Source: Pseudomonas ceruminis (GTDB lineage: Bacteria > Pseudomonadota > Gammaproteobacteria > Pseudomonadales > Pseudomonadaceae). Taken from it: a stretch of 64,000 bases of DNA. The notes under the pieces were generated by a model that saw only the letters and a list, made by a program, of their open reading frames with translations, was not told the DNA's origin and made no database searches. This document shows, in pieces, positions 8,424 through 16,618 of the stretch; position 1 is the stretch's first letter, and each line of letters opens with the position of its first letter. The position numbers and the translations under genes are program-made. The stretch lies in NCBI RefSeq assembly GCF_021602025.1, contig NZ_BQHW01000003.1, positions 186,001-250,000 of the forward strand, read 5' to 3'.

Positions 8424-10691
8424 ATGAGCGGTGCGGATATCTCAGTAGCAGAGAGCAGGGTTTGCAAAAGTAAACCCGTTGTAGTGGCTCATCATCAATC
8501 GGTACAGTGTTATTTTTGTCCGGAAACCGAAGAGTTGGTTTTTATTGCTGACAGTGAGGCTGCAGAGTTTGAGGCGCATTGGAAGGAAATGCAACAGTGC
8601 GTAAATGATTTTCATCAGGAAAAAATTAATTACTCCGTTGCAATTGAAAAATATGGAATTGCTGCAGAAACCACAGCAGCGCCTGAGGCGTCATTTCATG
8701 ACGCTGTAGTGCGAGCTGAGGAAAATTTGGAGTTGAAGCGAAAAGAATTAAAAGAAAAAATTGGTGAGTTTTCTACCCGGGACATGAAATATAATGATGT
8801 TGTGGAGCTTGTTCCTGTTAGTGGCCAGTCTGCTAAAAGAAAAGCTGGTGAGAAACGAGCGCCTGTAGTTTATGTAAAAAAAGGTTACTACAGTAAAGGC
8901 AAGGATGGCAGAAAACTCCATACTGTGTCGTTGAAAAGTAGTGACAAAAAAGGCGGCGCTGAAAGTATCTTTGAGCGACGCAGGGATGGAAAAATTCGAC
9001 GCATAGACGACAAGAAGCTTAAGAGGCAGCTTGCCGGATTGAATTGGCCAAAAATAAAAATTGATCTGAAGGATGTTGTTAAATGGGCAGGCCTTGGTTT
9101 TGATCCTGAGGCGCTGAGTATGGATTGTTCACTTTTTGACTGGGCAGATAGCTGGAATGCTGCCGCACAAGGTGAGGCAAAGTGGGGGGATCATATTGAT
9201 TTTGAGGGCGGAGCACAGTTTATGCGCTTTGTTTCCAATTTCGGCGCAAATGTTGAAATTGATCCACGTAAGCAACAATTCTCCATCAAAGGAGAGGGTG
9301 GCGGCAGCTTAACTGCGGCTGCCGGCATAGCCTCCTTTTCAATTTACGCCCCGGATCGCATCGGATGGGCGCTTACAGTTAATCCCTCTGATGAGAACGA
9401 GGTCCCGTTTGATTTAGGGATGATGCGCTTAAGTTTGAACGTTCGCTTGGCCGCATTTATTGGAGCGACGCTTCAGGTGGAGGCTCAATTCCAGGTGGTC
9501 AGTAGTGGTGGCCAGCAAACCGTCATGGGCCAACCTGGTCGTTTGAGACCTTTCAGTGAAAGAAAAATCAAAGCTTACGATTTTCATAAGCAGATGAGCA
9601 GTGAAGATGAAGGGATAAAACTTTCGGCAGAAGCTTTTGCGGGTGCGAGGGCGGAAGGAACACTGACGGGATCACTGCAATGGTTAAAGCCGACAGCGGC
9701 AGGGGAAACAAATGGCGGTATATTGGAGACTACTGGAGAGTACGTCGATTTTTGTAAAATAGGACCCAGTATTGCAGGGTTGGCGGGGGTGGGCGCCGGC
9801 TTAAGTTTTCACTGTACTTTTATTAATGGGAAGTTTTGTTTTCATTTTGCAGCCTCTCTATGCAAAGGGGCGGGTGCCAAAGGTGGCTTTATTTGTGAGG
9901 TGGATGGCAATACCTTTCTGGAGTTTGGTGCTTGGTTGATTTATCAACTGAATCAAAGGGATTATGGTTTTTTTAGAGTCATGGATGTTGATGCATTTAG
10001 TGTGTATACGAAGTATTGTGTTATGCAAATGGAGGTCGTTGAAGCTAATGTATATGAGCATTACTCATTCGCAAAAGAATCGATTGAAAAAATTGTAAAT
10101 GATTTCACAAAACAGGTTGGTGAATTGGCTGATGAGACGAAGAGGAGTGTTGATGCTTCGAGACGACGGAATCAGTTAGCTAAAAATGTTATCACCCGAC
10201 AGTTGGATCTGTTGCGCTACACACCTGAGGCTAAGGGTATATTGCTTTACCTTCTGACGCGTCATGGTAAGTGGGATAATATAGACCCAGGAAACATAGG
10301 TTTTCTCGATCGCTACGGCGAACGAAAAGAGGCGGTGCTTTGTGTCCTCAGAAGTATTCAGAGCAAGCGGGAGTGGCATAAAGTATTGTCTCGTGTCAAT
10401 GCCCAGGGAAATGCCCCATCAGAGGGCTACGATGAGTTGGACGCCGTCGAGCGGCATGAGCGAAGCCTGGTAGACTTTCTTGAGTTAGGAAAGGATCGAG
10501 ATAGAGAATTCTATGAAATAAAATATGAGCGAAGCGAATTGGCCGTAATTTATGATCGGTTGAAGGAGTTTGGTTCTTATGGTTATGCGCTCGCTATGAA
10601 TGACACGGTCTATTATAAGCTAAACGTTGGTCGTAATCCGAATTACCCGCGACGCTGCAAGTTTGGTCCTTGTGGTGCGGATATTGTCTGA
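8424..10691 (+). CDS. Putative VgrG-linked T6SS effector, 755 aa
   Basis: I do not recognise a named catalytic family here. The gene follows vgrG by 17 bp, is followed by a lipoprotein gene and a PAAR gene, and is visibly AT-richer than the structural T6SS genes, all typical of a cargo effector. The N-terminal 60 residues (PVVVAHHQSVQCYFCPETEE) precede a Lys/Glu-rich charged segment at about 100-210. A glycine- and beta-rich middle section (about 255-500) includes AEAFAGARAEGTLTGSLQW and AGLAGVGAGLSFHC, and a helical C-terminal part ends in RRCKFGPCGADIV. There is no signal peptide. The GxG-rich amphipathic centre could be membrane-active, but that is inference. Confidence 0.7.
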   Translation: MSGADISVAESRVCKSKPVVVAHHQSVQCYFCPETEELVFIADSEAAEFEAHWKEMQQCVNDFHQEKINYSVAIEKYGIAAETTAAPEASFHDAVVRAEENLELKRKELKEKIGEFSTRDMKYNDVVELVPVSGQSAKRKAGEKRAPVVYVKKGYYSKGKDGRKLHTVSLKSSDKKGGAESIFERRRDGKIRRIDDKKLKRQLAGLNWPKIKIDLKDVVKWAGLGFDPEALSMDCSLFDWADSWNAAAQGEAKWGDHIDFEGGAQFMRFVSNFGANVEIDPRKQQFSIKGEGGGSLTAAAGIASFSIYAPDRIGWALTVNPSDENEVPFDLGMMRLSLNVRLAAFIGATLQVEAQFQVVSSGGQQTVMGQPGRLRPFSERKIKAYDFHKQMSSEDEGIKLSAEAFAGARAEGTLTGSLQWLKPTAAGETNGGILETTGEYVDFCKIGPSIAGLAGVGAGLSFHCTFINGKFCFHFAASLCKGAGAKGGFICEVDGNTFLEFGAWLIYQLNQRDYGFFRVMDVDAFSVYTKYCVMQMEVVEANVYEHYSFAKESIEKIVNDFTKQVGELADETKRSVDASRRRNQLAKNVITRQLDLLRYTPEAKGILLYLLTRHGKWDNIDPGNIGFLDRYGERKEAVLCVLRSIQSKREWHKVLSRVNAQGNAPSEGYDELDAVERHERSLVDFLELGKDRDREFYEIKYERSELAVIYDRLKEFGSYGYALAMNDTVYYKLNVGRNPNYPRRCKFGPCGADIV

Positions 10692-10712
10692 GTAAATCTC
10701 ATTGGAGTGGCT

Positions 10713-11729
10713 GTGAAGATTTTTAAGGTGTCTATATTTTGTTTGGTTTCTTTGAGTTTATCAGGCTGTGACCAGTTGGCGAGCGAAGTTGATTATAAGG
10801 AGCCCAGGATAACGCCGATAGAGATGAAGCATTTTATCGAAGAAGTAAAAAGGGATTTGGTGTTTGTTGAGGGTGGTGAATATTTGATGGGGGATTATGG
10901 CTTGGAGTACGGGTCGGAGCAAATGTCTTATGATAGTGATGGAGACAGTCGGCCGGTACATAAGGTCAAGTTGAGCACCTTTTCTATTGCAAGATTCAAG
11001 ATCTCAAATAAAGAGTTTGAGATGTATCTTAAAAGCAATGGTCTTAAGTTGCGTTCTTTTGAGGTAGGGGGAATACAGGAAAAGTGGAAGAACATTCATT
11101 CTTTACCTGATTTGCCAGCGCATATGGACTGGTATGAAGCCGAACGCTATTGCAACTGGCTGGCTAAAGTGTCCAATCTTCCTTTCTCATTACCCACGGA
11201 GGCCCAGTGGGAGTACGCGGCACGCAGCCGCGGGCAGTTTTTGATGGTGGCCACTGATGACGGTACTTATAAGCAGACCAATGATGGTTTTACTAAATAT
11301 GGGGGAGGACCAAAAGGAATTAACATTTCTACTTATCGAGATCGTAAGGATTTTGCTAGAGAAATGGGGTGGAGCACGGACGGGCTTACGCCCTTGCCGG
11401 TAGACAGGTTTCCTCCCAATCCGTTGGGCCTTTATGCCATGTCGGATAATGGGCTGGAGTGGGTTAAGGATTGGTATGACGAAAATTATTATCAGTACTC
11501 CCCTGAAATTGACCCCCAGGGGCCGGAAACACCAGTGACCAAGGACTACTATGGCCGGGATACAAAAGTTACACGTGGTCAGGCATATGCCAATCCCAGC
11601 TGGGGAGGAGGAGTGAATGTGCACAGAACCCCTGAGAATCCGCATGGTTATGCATCCGAAGATAAAATGATTGTGTTGGGCGACAAAACGGCGAGGTGTG
11701 TTGTTAACAGTGACAATCGGATTGAGTAA
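10713..11729 (+). CDS. SUMF1/formylglycine-generating-enzyme-like lipoprotein, candidate immunity protein
   Basis: A 338-aa protein with a lipoprotein signal (MKIFKVSIFCLVSLSLSGC, lipobox LSGC), hence probably anchored facing the periplasm. The body matches the FGE-sulfatase/SUMF1 fold: FVEGGEYLMGDYG near the start, PAHMDWYEAERYCNWLAK, LPTEAQWEYAARSRG, GLYAMSDNGLEWVKDWYD and TRGQAY near the end. GTG 10713 is preferred because TGGAG lies five bases upstream; GTG 10707 is in frame but overlaps that site. Its position directly after the effector gene suggests it is the cognate periplasmic immunity protein. The catalytic cysteines of true formylglycine-generating enzymes are not evident, so enzymatic activity is doubtful. 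Confidence 0.75.
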   Translation: MKIFKVSIFCLVSLSLSGCDQLASEVDYKEPRITPIEMKHFIEEVKRDLVFVEGGEYLMGDYGLEYGSEQMSYDSDGDSRPVHKVKLSTFSIARFKISNKEFEMYLKSNGLKLRSFEVGGIQEKWKNIHSLPDLPAHMDWYEAERYCNWLAKVSNLPFSLPTEAQWEYAARSRGQFLMVATDDGTYKQTNDGFTKYGGGPKGINISTYRDRKDFAREMGWSTDGLTPLPVDRFPPNPLGLYAMSDNGLEWVKDWYDENYYQYSPEIDPQGPETPVTKDYYGRDTKVTRGQAYANPSWGGGVNVHRTPENPHGYASEDKMIVLGDKTARCVVNSDNRIE

Positions 11730-11813
11730 TGGTGGGCTCTAAATTTCAGGGGGTATTTAAACATAGGCTGCCTGAAAGGCGGGTGATGATCTTATTTTTG
11801 AGTGCTTAATAAT

Positions 11814-12077
11814 ATGCGCGGAGTTATTCGTGTTGGCGACAAACTGTCTTCGGGAGGCAAGGTACTTGCCGGCACCCGTGGATTGAAATTTATGCAGCTT
11901 GATGTCGCTTGCGTAGGTGATGCTGTTTTTTGTCCAATACCTGGGCACGGCGTGAATGAAATAGCAGAGGGGGATACAGGTTCGAAAGTTAAAGGTCGGC
12001 CCATTGCTTTAGACGGTCATTGCTGTTCCTGTGGTTGTGAGTTAATCACGTCGCTTCCTCAAGCAGGTAGGCTGTGA
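11814..12077 (+). CDS. PAAR-domain spike-tip protein
   Basis: An 87-aa single-domain PAAR protein starting MRGVIRVGDKLSSGGKVLAG, the usual opening, with CVGDAVFCPIPGHG in the middle and IALDGHCCSCGCELITSL at the end. The histidines and cysteines needed for the metal at the tip are present. PAAR caps the VgrG trimer, sharpening the spike and often joining effectors. There is no fused toxin domain. GTG 11802 is an upstream in-frame start, but ATG 11814 gives the standard N-terminus. The gene follows an 84-bp gap after the lipoprotein gene and is 1 bp from the next gene. Confidence 0.9.
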   Translation: MRGVIRVGDKLSSGGKVLAGTRGLKFMQLDVACVGDAVFCPIPGHGVNEIAEGDTGSKVKGRPIALDGHCCSCGCELITSLPQAGRL

Positions 12078-12078
12078 G

Positions 12079-13284
12079 ATGGCAGTTGACCTGAACTCAT
12101 TACCCGAGAGGCGATTGCTACCCCGGCAACCTCGGCACTGGCGGTGGGGTGTGGTCATCTTGCTTTGTTCGCTCGTAATTGGCGGGTTGATGGCCCTGCT
12201 TTGGCGGGTGGACAGTTGGCATACATCATTTTGGTTTTGGATCTGCGCATTATTAGGAGTTTTGATTACCGGGTTAGTGTTCTACGCACTGCGTTTGTTG
12301 GCGTACGAGAAACATCGAGATTATATAGAGAGCTGGAATGAGAGTCGCGATGAGTTGGAGCGGTCACTCATTCGGCGCGGCCAGCGTACGGTTGCCGTAT
12401 TGGCCGTATCCTATTGTTCTGGGGCGGGTAATAATAAACTTGCTCAGGCCCTGCGTTTGGGTAGTAAGCCTCTCCAACCTATTTATCTGGAAGGACAAGC
12501 CTTGACAATGCGGTTGAGCCAATTAAAACCGTCGGTACAAAATCACTCAAAGTCCGAATACGCTAAGCGTTTACGTGGATTTTTACAAAAAGTTGTACGT
12601 GGGTTGGAGTCTGATTTAGAGATCGGGGCGCGCAGTCTTGCTGTGGATGTTCGTATTAGGCATAACCAAGTGCTTTGCAATGAAGAGCTTCTGTCTATTT
12701 GGTCTGCAGTTACCACCAACCACCGTTTAACTGATAACGTGGTCTTTGCAATGGACGATGATGGCGTAATGTGGCTGGACACTTGGTTGGATGCGCCGGA
12801 ACGACATCAACTGTTAATGTCCGTTGAAATTAATCTTTTTCTAAACCCCGTTGCTGAACAGGCCGAGACCGTGACAGCTGTGTTGTTGGGCTCTTCGCAG
12901 TGGTGTAACACGCAAAAAATTGATTCGATCGCCCTGGTTCATCGCCCTGTCCAACTTGAGTGCGCTGGTCGCTCTATCAAGGATGCAGTTACGGATGCAT
13001 TTCTTTGGGGGCAACTGCGTGCCGGAGAAGAAACGTACTTCAGTTGGCAGGCTCAGGTGCCTGGTGACGTTTTACGTGAGACAAGTATCGCTGTGAATGC
13101 AGCACGTTTCCCTTTTAACGTGGCCAGGTGTCATCGATTGGATGATTCGTTTGGTTTACCTGGATGTGCAGTAGGTAATGTCGCATTAATCGTTGCTAGT
13201 GAGTGTGCCAAGGCGGAGGACGGTCCGCAGGTGGTCCTGCTACACGATGCCTCTGCTCAAATTTTTATTGTCCGGCCTGCATGA
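12079..13284 (+). CDS. T6SS-associated membrane protein of unknown function, 401 aa
   Basis: I do not recognise this protein by name. It starts with a short basic segment and two transmembrane helices at about 24-42 and 48-70 (VVILLCSLVIGGLMALLW, then FWFWICALLGVLITGLVFYAL). A large soluble domain with no obvious catalytic motif follows. It sits between the PAAR gene (1-bp spacing) and tssM, inside the AT-richer block. Membrane topology predicts a cytoplasmic bulk domain. It could be an accessory of the membrane complex, an adaptor for loading, or part of the exchanged cargo block. No immunity-type signal peptide is present. Confidence 0.75.
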   Translation: MAVDLNSLPERRLLPRQPRHWRWGVVILLCSLVIGGLMALLWRVDSWHTSFWFWICALLGVLITGLVFYALRLLAYEKHRDYIESWNESRDELERSLIRRGQRTVAVLAVSYCSGAGNNKLAQALRLGSKPLQPIYLEGQALTMRLSQLKPSVQNHSKSEYAKRLRGFLQKVVRGLESDLEIGARSLAVDVRIRHNQVLCNEELLSIWSAVTTNHRLTDNVVFAMDDDGVMWLDTWLDAPERHQLLMSVEINLFLNPVAEQAETVTAVLLGSSQWCNTQKIDSIALVHRPVQLECAGRSIKDAVTDAFLWGQLRAGEETYFSWQAQVPGDVLRETSIAVNAARFPFNVARCHRLDDSFGLPGCAVGNVALIVASECAKAEDGPQVVLLHDASAQIFIVRPA

Positions 13285-13306
13285 GATCTTGAAATAGGGA
13301 TTGATC

Positions 13307-16300
13307 GTGAAAAAGAAGAGAATCAGCGTCTGGATAGTGATCCTGTGTTTGCTCGTTGCGGGTGGGGTATTGATCTGGGTCGATAATCCCGTAGTGCAGG
13401 TGAGGAGTGAGACTGCACGCTTGCAATGGACAGCAGTGTTGTTGATCGGCTGTTTGATATTTCTCTTTCTCGATGGCGTCGGCGAATTGGCTATCCGAAT
13501 GTTGGGCGCGAGAGATTTTATTGCTCTGATGGGACAAAAGCTCGGAGTCAACCGGACTCGTTCGACTGGCAGTAACGTGGTTTCTAATGCTGAGGATCCT
13601 TTCGGCGTACCCGAGTTGAGGGCGCATTTGAAGGGACGCTACGGCTTCTTCTGGCGGCGCAAAATTCGACTGTTGTTGGTGGTCGGTGAGTCTGAGCAGA
13701 TCGAGGCGATTGCCCCTGGGTTGAGCGAGCAGCGTTGGCTGGAAGGGCAAAACACCGTGCTGCTGTGGGCCGGCAGCATCCAAGGTGAACCGCAAGACGC
13801 GTTGCTTTTGCAGTGGCGCGGCCTATGCCGCAACTGTGCGCTCAATGGGGTGGTCTGGGTGTTGAACAAAGACCAAAGCAATAACGTGAGCGCGATGAAC
13901 GATAGCGTTCGTCGTTTGCAGAATCTGGCCAAAACCCTACGCTGCCAATTGCTGCTGCATGTGTGGCAGGTCTGCGACAGTATGTGGCCGCAGCACGCGC
14001 GCGAAATCGGAGCGGTAGGCTGCATGCTCCCGGTACCATTATCGCCAGTGCGGCTCGCCGACCACTTAGGCATGCTCGCACAACCCTTACGTGAGCAGGG
14101 TCTATCGCAGCTTCAAAAAGACTCTGATCATGATTTCTTGCTTCGATTGTCACGCGATGTTGCGACCGAGGGTGTCTCCGGATGGTGCGCTGCATTGTCC
14201 GCGCTGTTCCGGCGACGCGACGTTTGGTTGCGTGGAGTGTGGTTCAGCTTACCGCTGCGACTCCAGAACAACCTTCGCGTGGATCATCACTGGCCTGAAG
14301 ACCCAGCATGGTCAGGGATCCTCAACGATCGCTCCGCCCGAGCCCGGCGACTGGGTTGGCACCCAGCCAGAGTCGCCTACGTTTCTGCGCTCGGCCTCGC
14401 TTTCATTTGGGGCATCGGCTTGCTGTTGTCGTTTGCGAGCAACCGTGCCGAGGTCGGTCAGATAGCGGCGGCGTACAGCGCTTTGCAGCAGCCTGTAGCA
14501 GGTACAGACACTAAACAGGCACTGGGTGAGCTGGTACGCGAACTCTCCCGCCTGGGCTACCGATCAGAACACGGCGCACCGTGGTATCAGCGCTTTGGCC
14601 TGAGCCGGTCGCACGAGCTGCGTGAAGCGGTGTGGCCCCTCTATACGCAGGCCAATAACCAGCTGCTCCGTGACCCAGCCGTCGCTGAGCTGGAAAAACG
14701 GCTCAAGGCGTTGGTCAACTTGCCTCCGGCGAGCTCTCAGCGGACACAGCAGGCTTACATCTACCTCAAAGCCTATCTGATGCTGGCGCGCCCAGAAAAA
14801 GCCGATGCTGCTTTCCTGGCCGAGACCTTGGGCGCTGCCGAACCGACATTGTGGACATTCTACGGCCAGCATCTGCCCGAGCACCCTGACTGGGCGATCA
14901 AGGCCAATCTCAGGTTGATCGCCCAAACACGCCAGGTGCTGCTGCGTGAACTGGGTCAGCGAAACGCTGAAAGCAGCCTGTACCAGCAGGTCCTCGACAC
15001 CGCGGCGAACCACTACCCGGCGTTGGGTTTGCAACAGCTGGTCGGCGACACCGATGCAAGCGCTCTGTTCGCCAGTGCTGAACAGGTCCCCGGTGTATTC
15101 ACCCGCCAAGCCTGGGAAGGGCAGGTTCGTGCAGCCATTGAAGACTCGGCGCAAGCCCGGCGCGAAGAGATCGACTGGGTACTCAGCGACCACCCCAACG
15201 ACATCGCCAAGGCGCTGAGCCCCGACCAGCTTAGGGAGCGGTTGACCACCCGCTACTTCCAGGATTACAGCAGTGCCTGGCTAACCTTCCTCAACAGCCT
15301 GCGCTGGCAGCAGGGCCATGGCCTGCGCGATGTGATTGCACAGTTGACGCTGGTGAGTGACGTGCGCCAGTCACCATTGATCGCCTTGATGAACACGTTG
15401 AGCTACCAGGGCCAGGCCGGCGTTCGTGGCCAGGCCCTGGCCGATTCCCTGATCGAATCCGCGCAGAAGCTGGTAGGGCAAAAAGCAGCACCGATCGTCG
15501 ATCAACTTCCCCAAACACCCAGCGGCCCGCTCGATAGTACCTTTGGCCCTTTGATGGCGTTGCTGGGCAAGGACACTGAAGGGCGATCAGTCGATGGCCG
15601 CCTGAGCCTGCAAGCCTTCCTCACGCGGGTCACCGGTGTGCGCTTGAAGCTGCAGCAGGTGGTCAATGCGCCCGATCCCGAGGCGATGATGCAGGCCGTG
15701 GCACAGACGGTATTCCAAGGCAAAGGCGCGGACCTGACCGACACCCAGGCCTATGGCAACCTGATCGCCGCCAGCCTCGGCGCCGACTGGGGGCCAGCGG
15801 CCAATACGCTGTTCGTGCAGCCGCTGGATCAGGCGTGGCAACAGATTCTGCAGCCGTCGTCGGCCGGCCTCAACCGGACCTGGCAGCGCGCGATCGTCGA
15901 TGAGTGGCAGGGCGCTTTCAGCGGCCGCTATCCCTTCGCCGTCACCAGCAGTGACGCCTCATTGCCCATGCTGGGGCAGATGATCCGCGCCGACTCCGGG
16001 CGGATCGAACAGTTTCTGGCACAGCAACTCACGGGACTTCTGCGCAAGGAAGGCAGCCGCTGGGTGGCCGACGCGGGGCAGAGCCAGGGGCTGCGTTTCA
16101 ACCCGGACTTTCTCACCGCGATCAACCAGCTGAGCCAGTTGGCCGATGTGCTGTACACCGATGGCGGTATGGGCTTGAGCTTCGAGCTGCAAGGCAAGCC
16201 TGTGCGTGATGTGGTGCAGACCACCTTCGTACTCAACGGTGAAAAGCACCACTACTTCAACCAGCGAGAAAGCTGGCAACGCTTTCGCTGGCCCGGGCAG

Positions 16301-16618
16301 GGTGATCATCCGGGTATCAGCCTGACGTGGAGCAGTGTTCATACCGGCGAACGTCTGTTTGCGGACTACCAGGGCACCTGGGGGCTGATTCGTTTGTTGG
16401 AGCAGGCCAACGTCACGGCGTTGGATGACGGCGACAGTCGCTTTCGGGTCGTGCTGGATGCGCCAGATGGCCTGGGCCTGACTTGGCATTTGCGCACGGA
16501 GTTGGGCGAAGGGCCGCTGGCGCTGCTCAAGTTACGCGGGTTCAGCCTGCCGCGAGAGATCTTTCTGGTAGAGGGCCGTGATACCCCGCAGTACACGCAC
16601 AATGGGGGCTTCGAATGA
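13307..16618 (+). CDS. tssM: TssM (IcmF), T6SS membrane-complex protein without Walker A motif
   Basis: A protein of about 1103 aa with the TssM layout: two N-terminal transmembrane helices (about 5-22 and 40-58), a cytoplasmic domain, a third helix near residues 355-375 (VSALGLAFIWGIGLLLSFA) and a long periplasmic region ending in the ImcF C-terminal domain (DAPDGLGLTWHLRTELGEGPLALLKL). The cytoplasmic NTPase site is degenerate. Where TssM normally has GxxGxGKT, this one has RLLLVVGESEQIEAIAPG, so nucleotide binding is unlikely. GTG 13307 has AGGGA six bases upstream; TTG 13301 is an alternative. It overlaps tssA by 4 nt. The 5' part is less GC-rich than the 3' part. Confidence 0.93.
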   Translation: MKKKRISVWIVILCLLVAGGVLIWVDNPVVQVRSETARLQWTAVLLIGCLIFLFLDGVGELAIRMLGARDFIALMGQKLGVNRTRSTGSNVVSNAEDPFGVPELRAHLKGRYGFFWRRKIRLLLVVGESEQIEAIAPGLSEQRWLEGQNTVLLWAGSIQGEPQDALLLQWRGLCRNCALNGVVWVLNKDQSNNVSAMNDSVRRLQNLAKTLRCQLLLHVWQVCDSMWPQHAREIGAVGCMLPVPLSPVRLADHLGMLAQPLREQGLSQLQKDSDHDFLLRLSRDVATEGVSGWCAALSALFRRRDVWLRGVWFSLPLRLQNNLRVDHHWPEDPAWSGILNDRSARARRLGWHPARVAYVSALGLAFIWGIGLLLSFASNRAEVGQIAAAYSALQQPVAGTDTKQALGELVRELSRLGYRSEHGAPWYQRFGLSRSHELREAVWPLYTQANNQLLRDPAVAELEKRLKALVNLPPASSQRTQQAYIYLKAYLMLARPEKADAAFLAETLGAAEPTLWTFYGQHLPEHPDWAIKANLRLIAQTRQVLLRELGQRNAESSLYQQVLDTAANHYPALGLQQLVGDTDASALFASAEQVPGVFTRQAWEGQVRAAIEDSAQARREEIDWVLSDHPNDIAKALSPDQLRERLTTRYFQDYSSAWLTFLNSLRWQQGHGLRDVIAQLTLVSDVRQSPLIALMNTLSYQGQAGVRGQALADSLIESAQKLVGQKAAPIVDQLPQTPSGPLDSTFGPLMALLGKDTEGRSVDGRLSLQAFLTRVTGVRLKLQQVVNAPDPEAMMQAVAQTVFQGKGADLTDTQAYGNLIAASLGADWGPAANTLFVQPLDQAWQQILQPSSAGLNRTWQRAIVDEWQGAFSGRYPFAVTSSDASLPMLGQMIRADSGRIEQFLAQQLTGLLRKEGSRWVADAGQSQGLRFNPDFLTAINQLSQLADVLYTDGGMGLSFELQGKPVRDVVQTTFVLNGEKHHYFNQRESWQRFRWPGQGDHPGISLTWSSVHTGERLFADYQGTWGLIRLLEQANVTALDDGDSRFRVVLDAPDGLGLTWHLRTELGEGPLALLKLRGFSLPREIFLVEGRDTPQYTHNGGFE

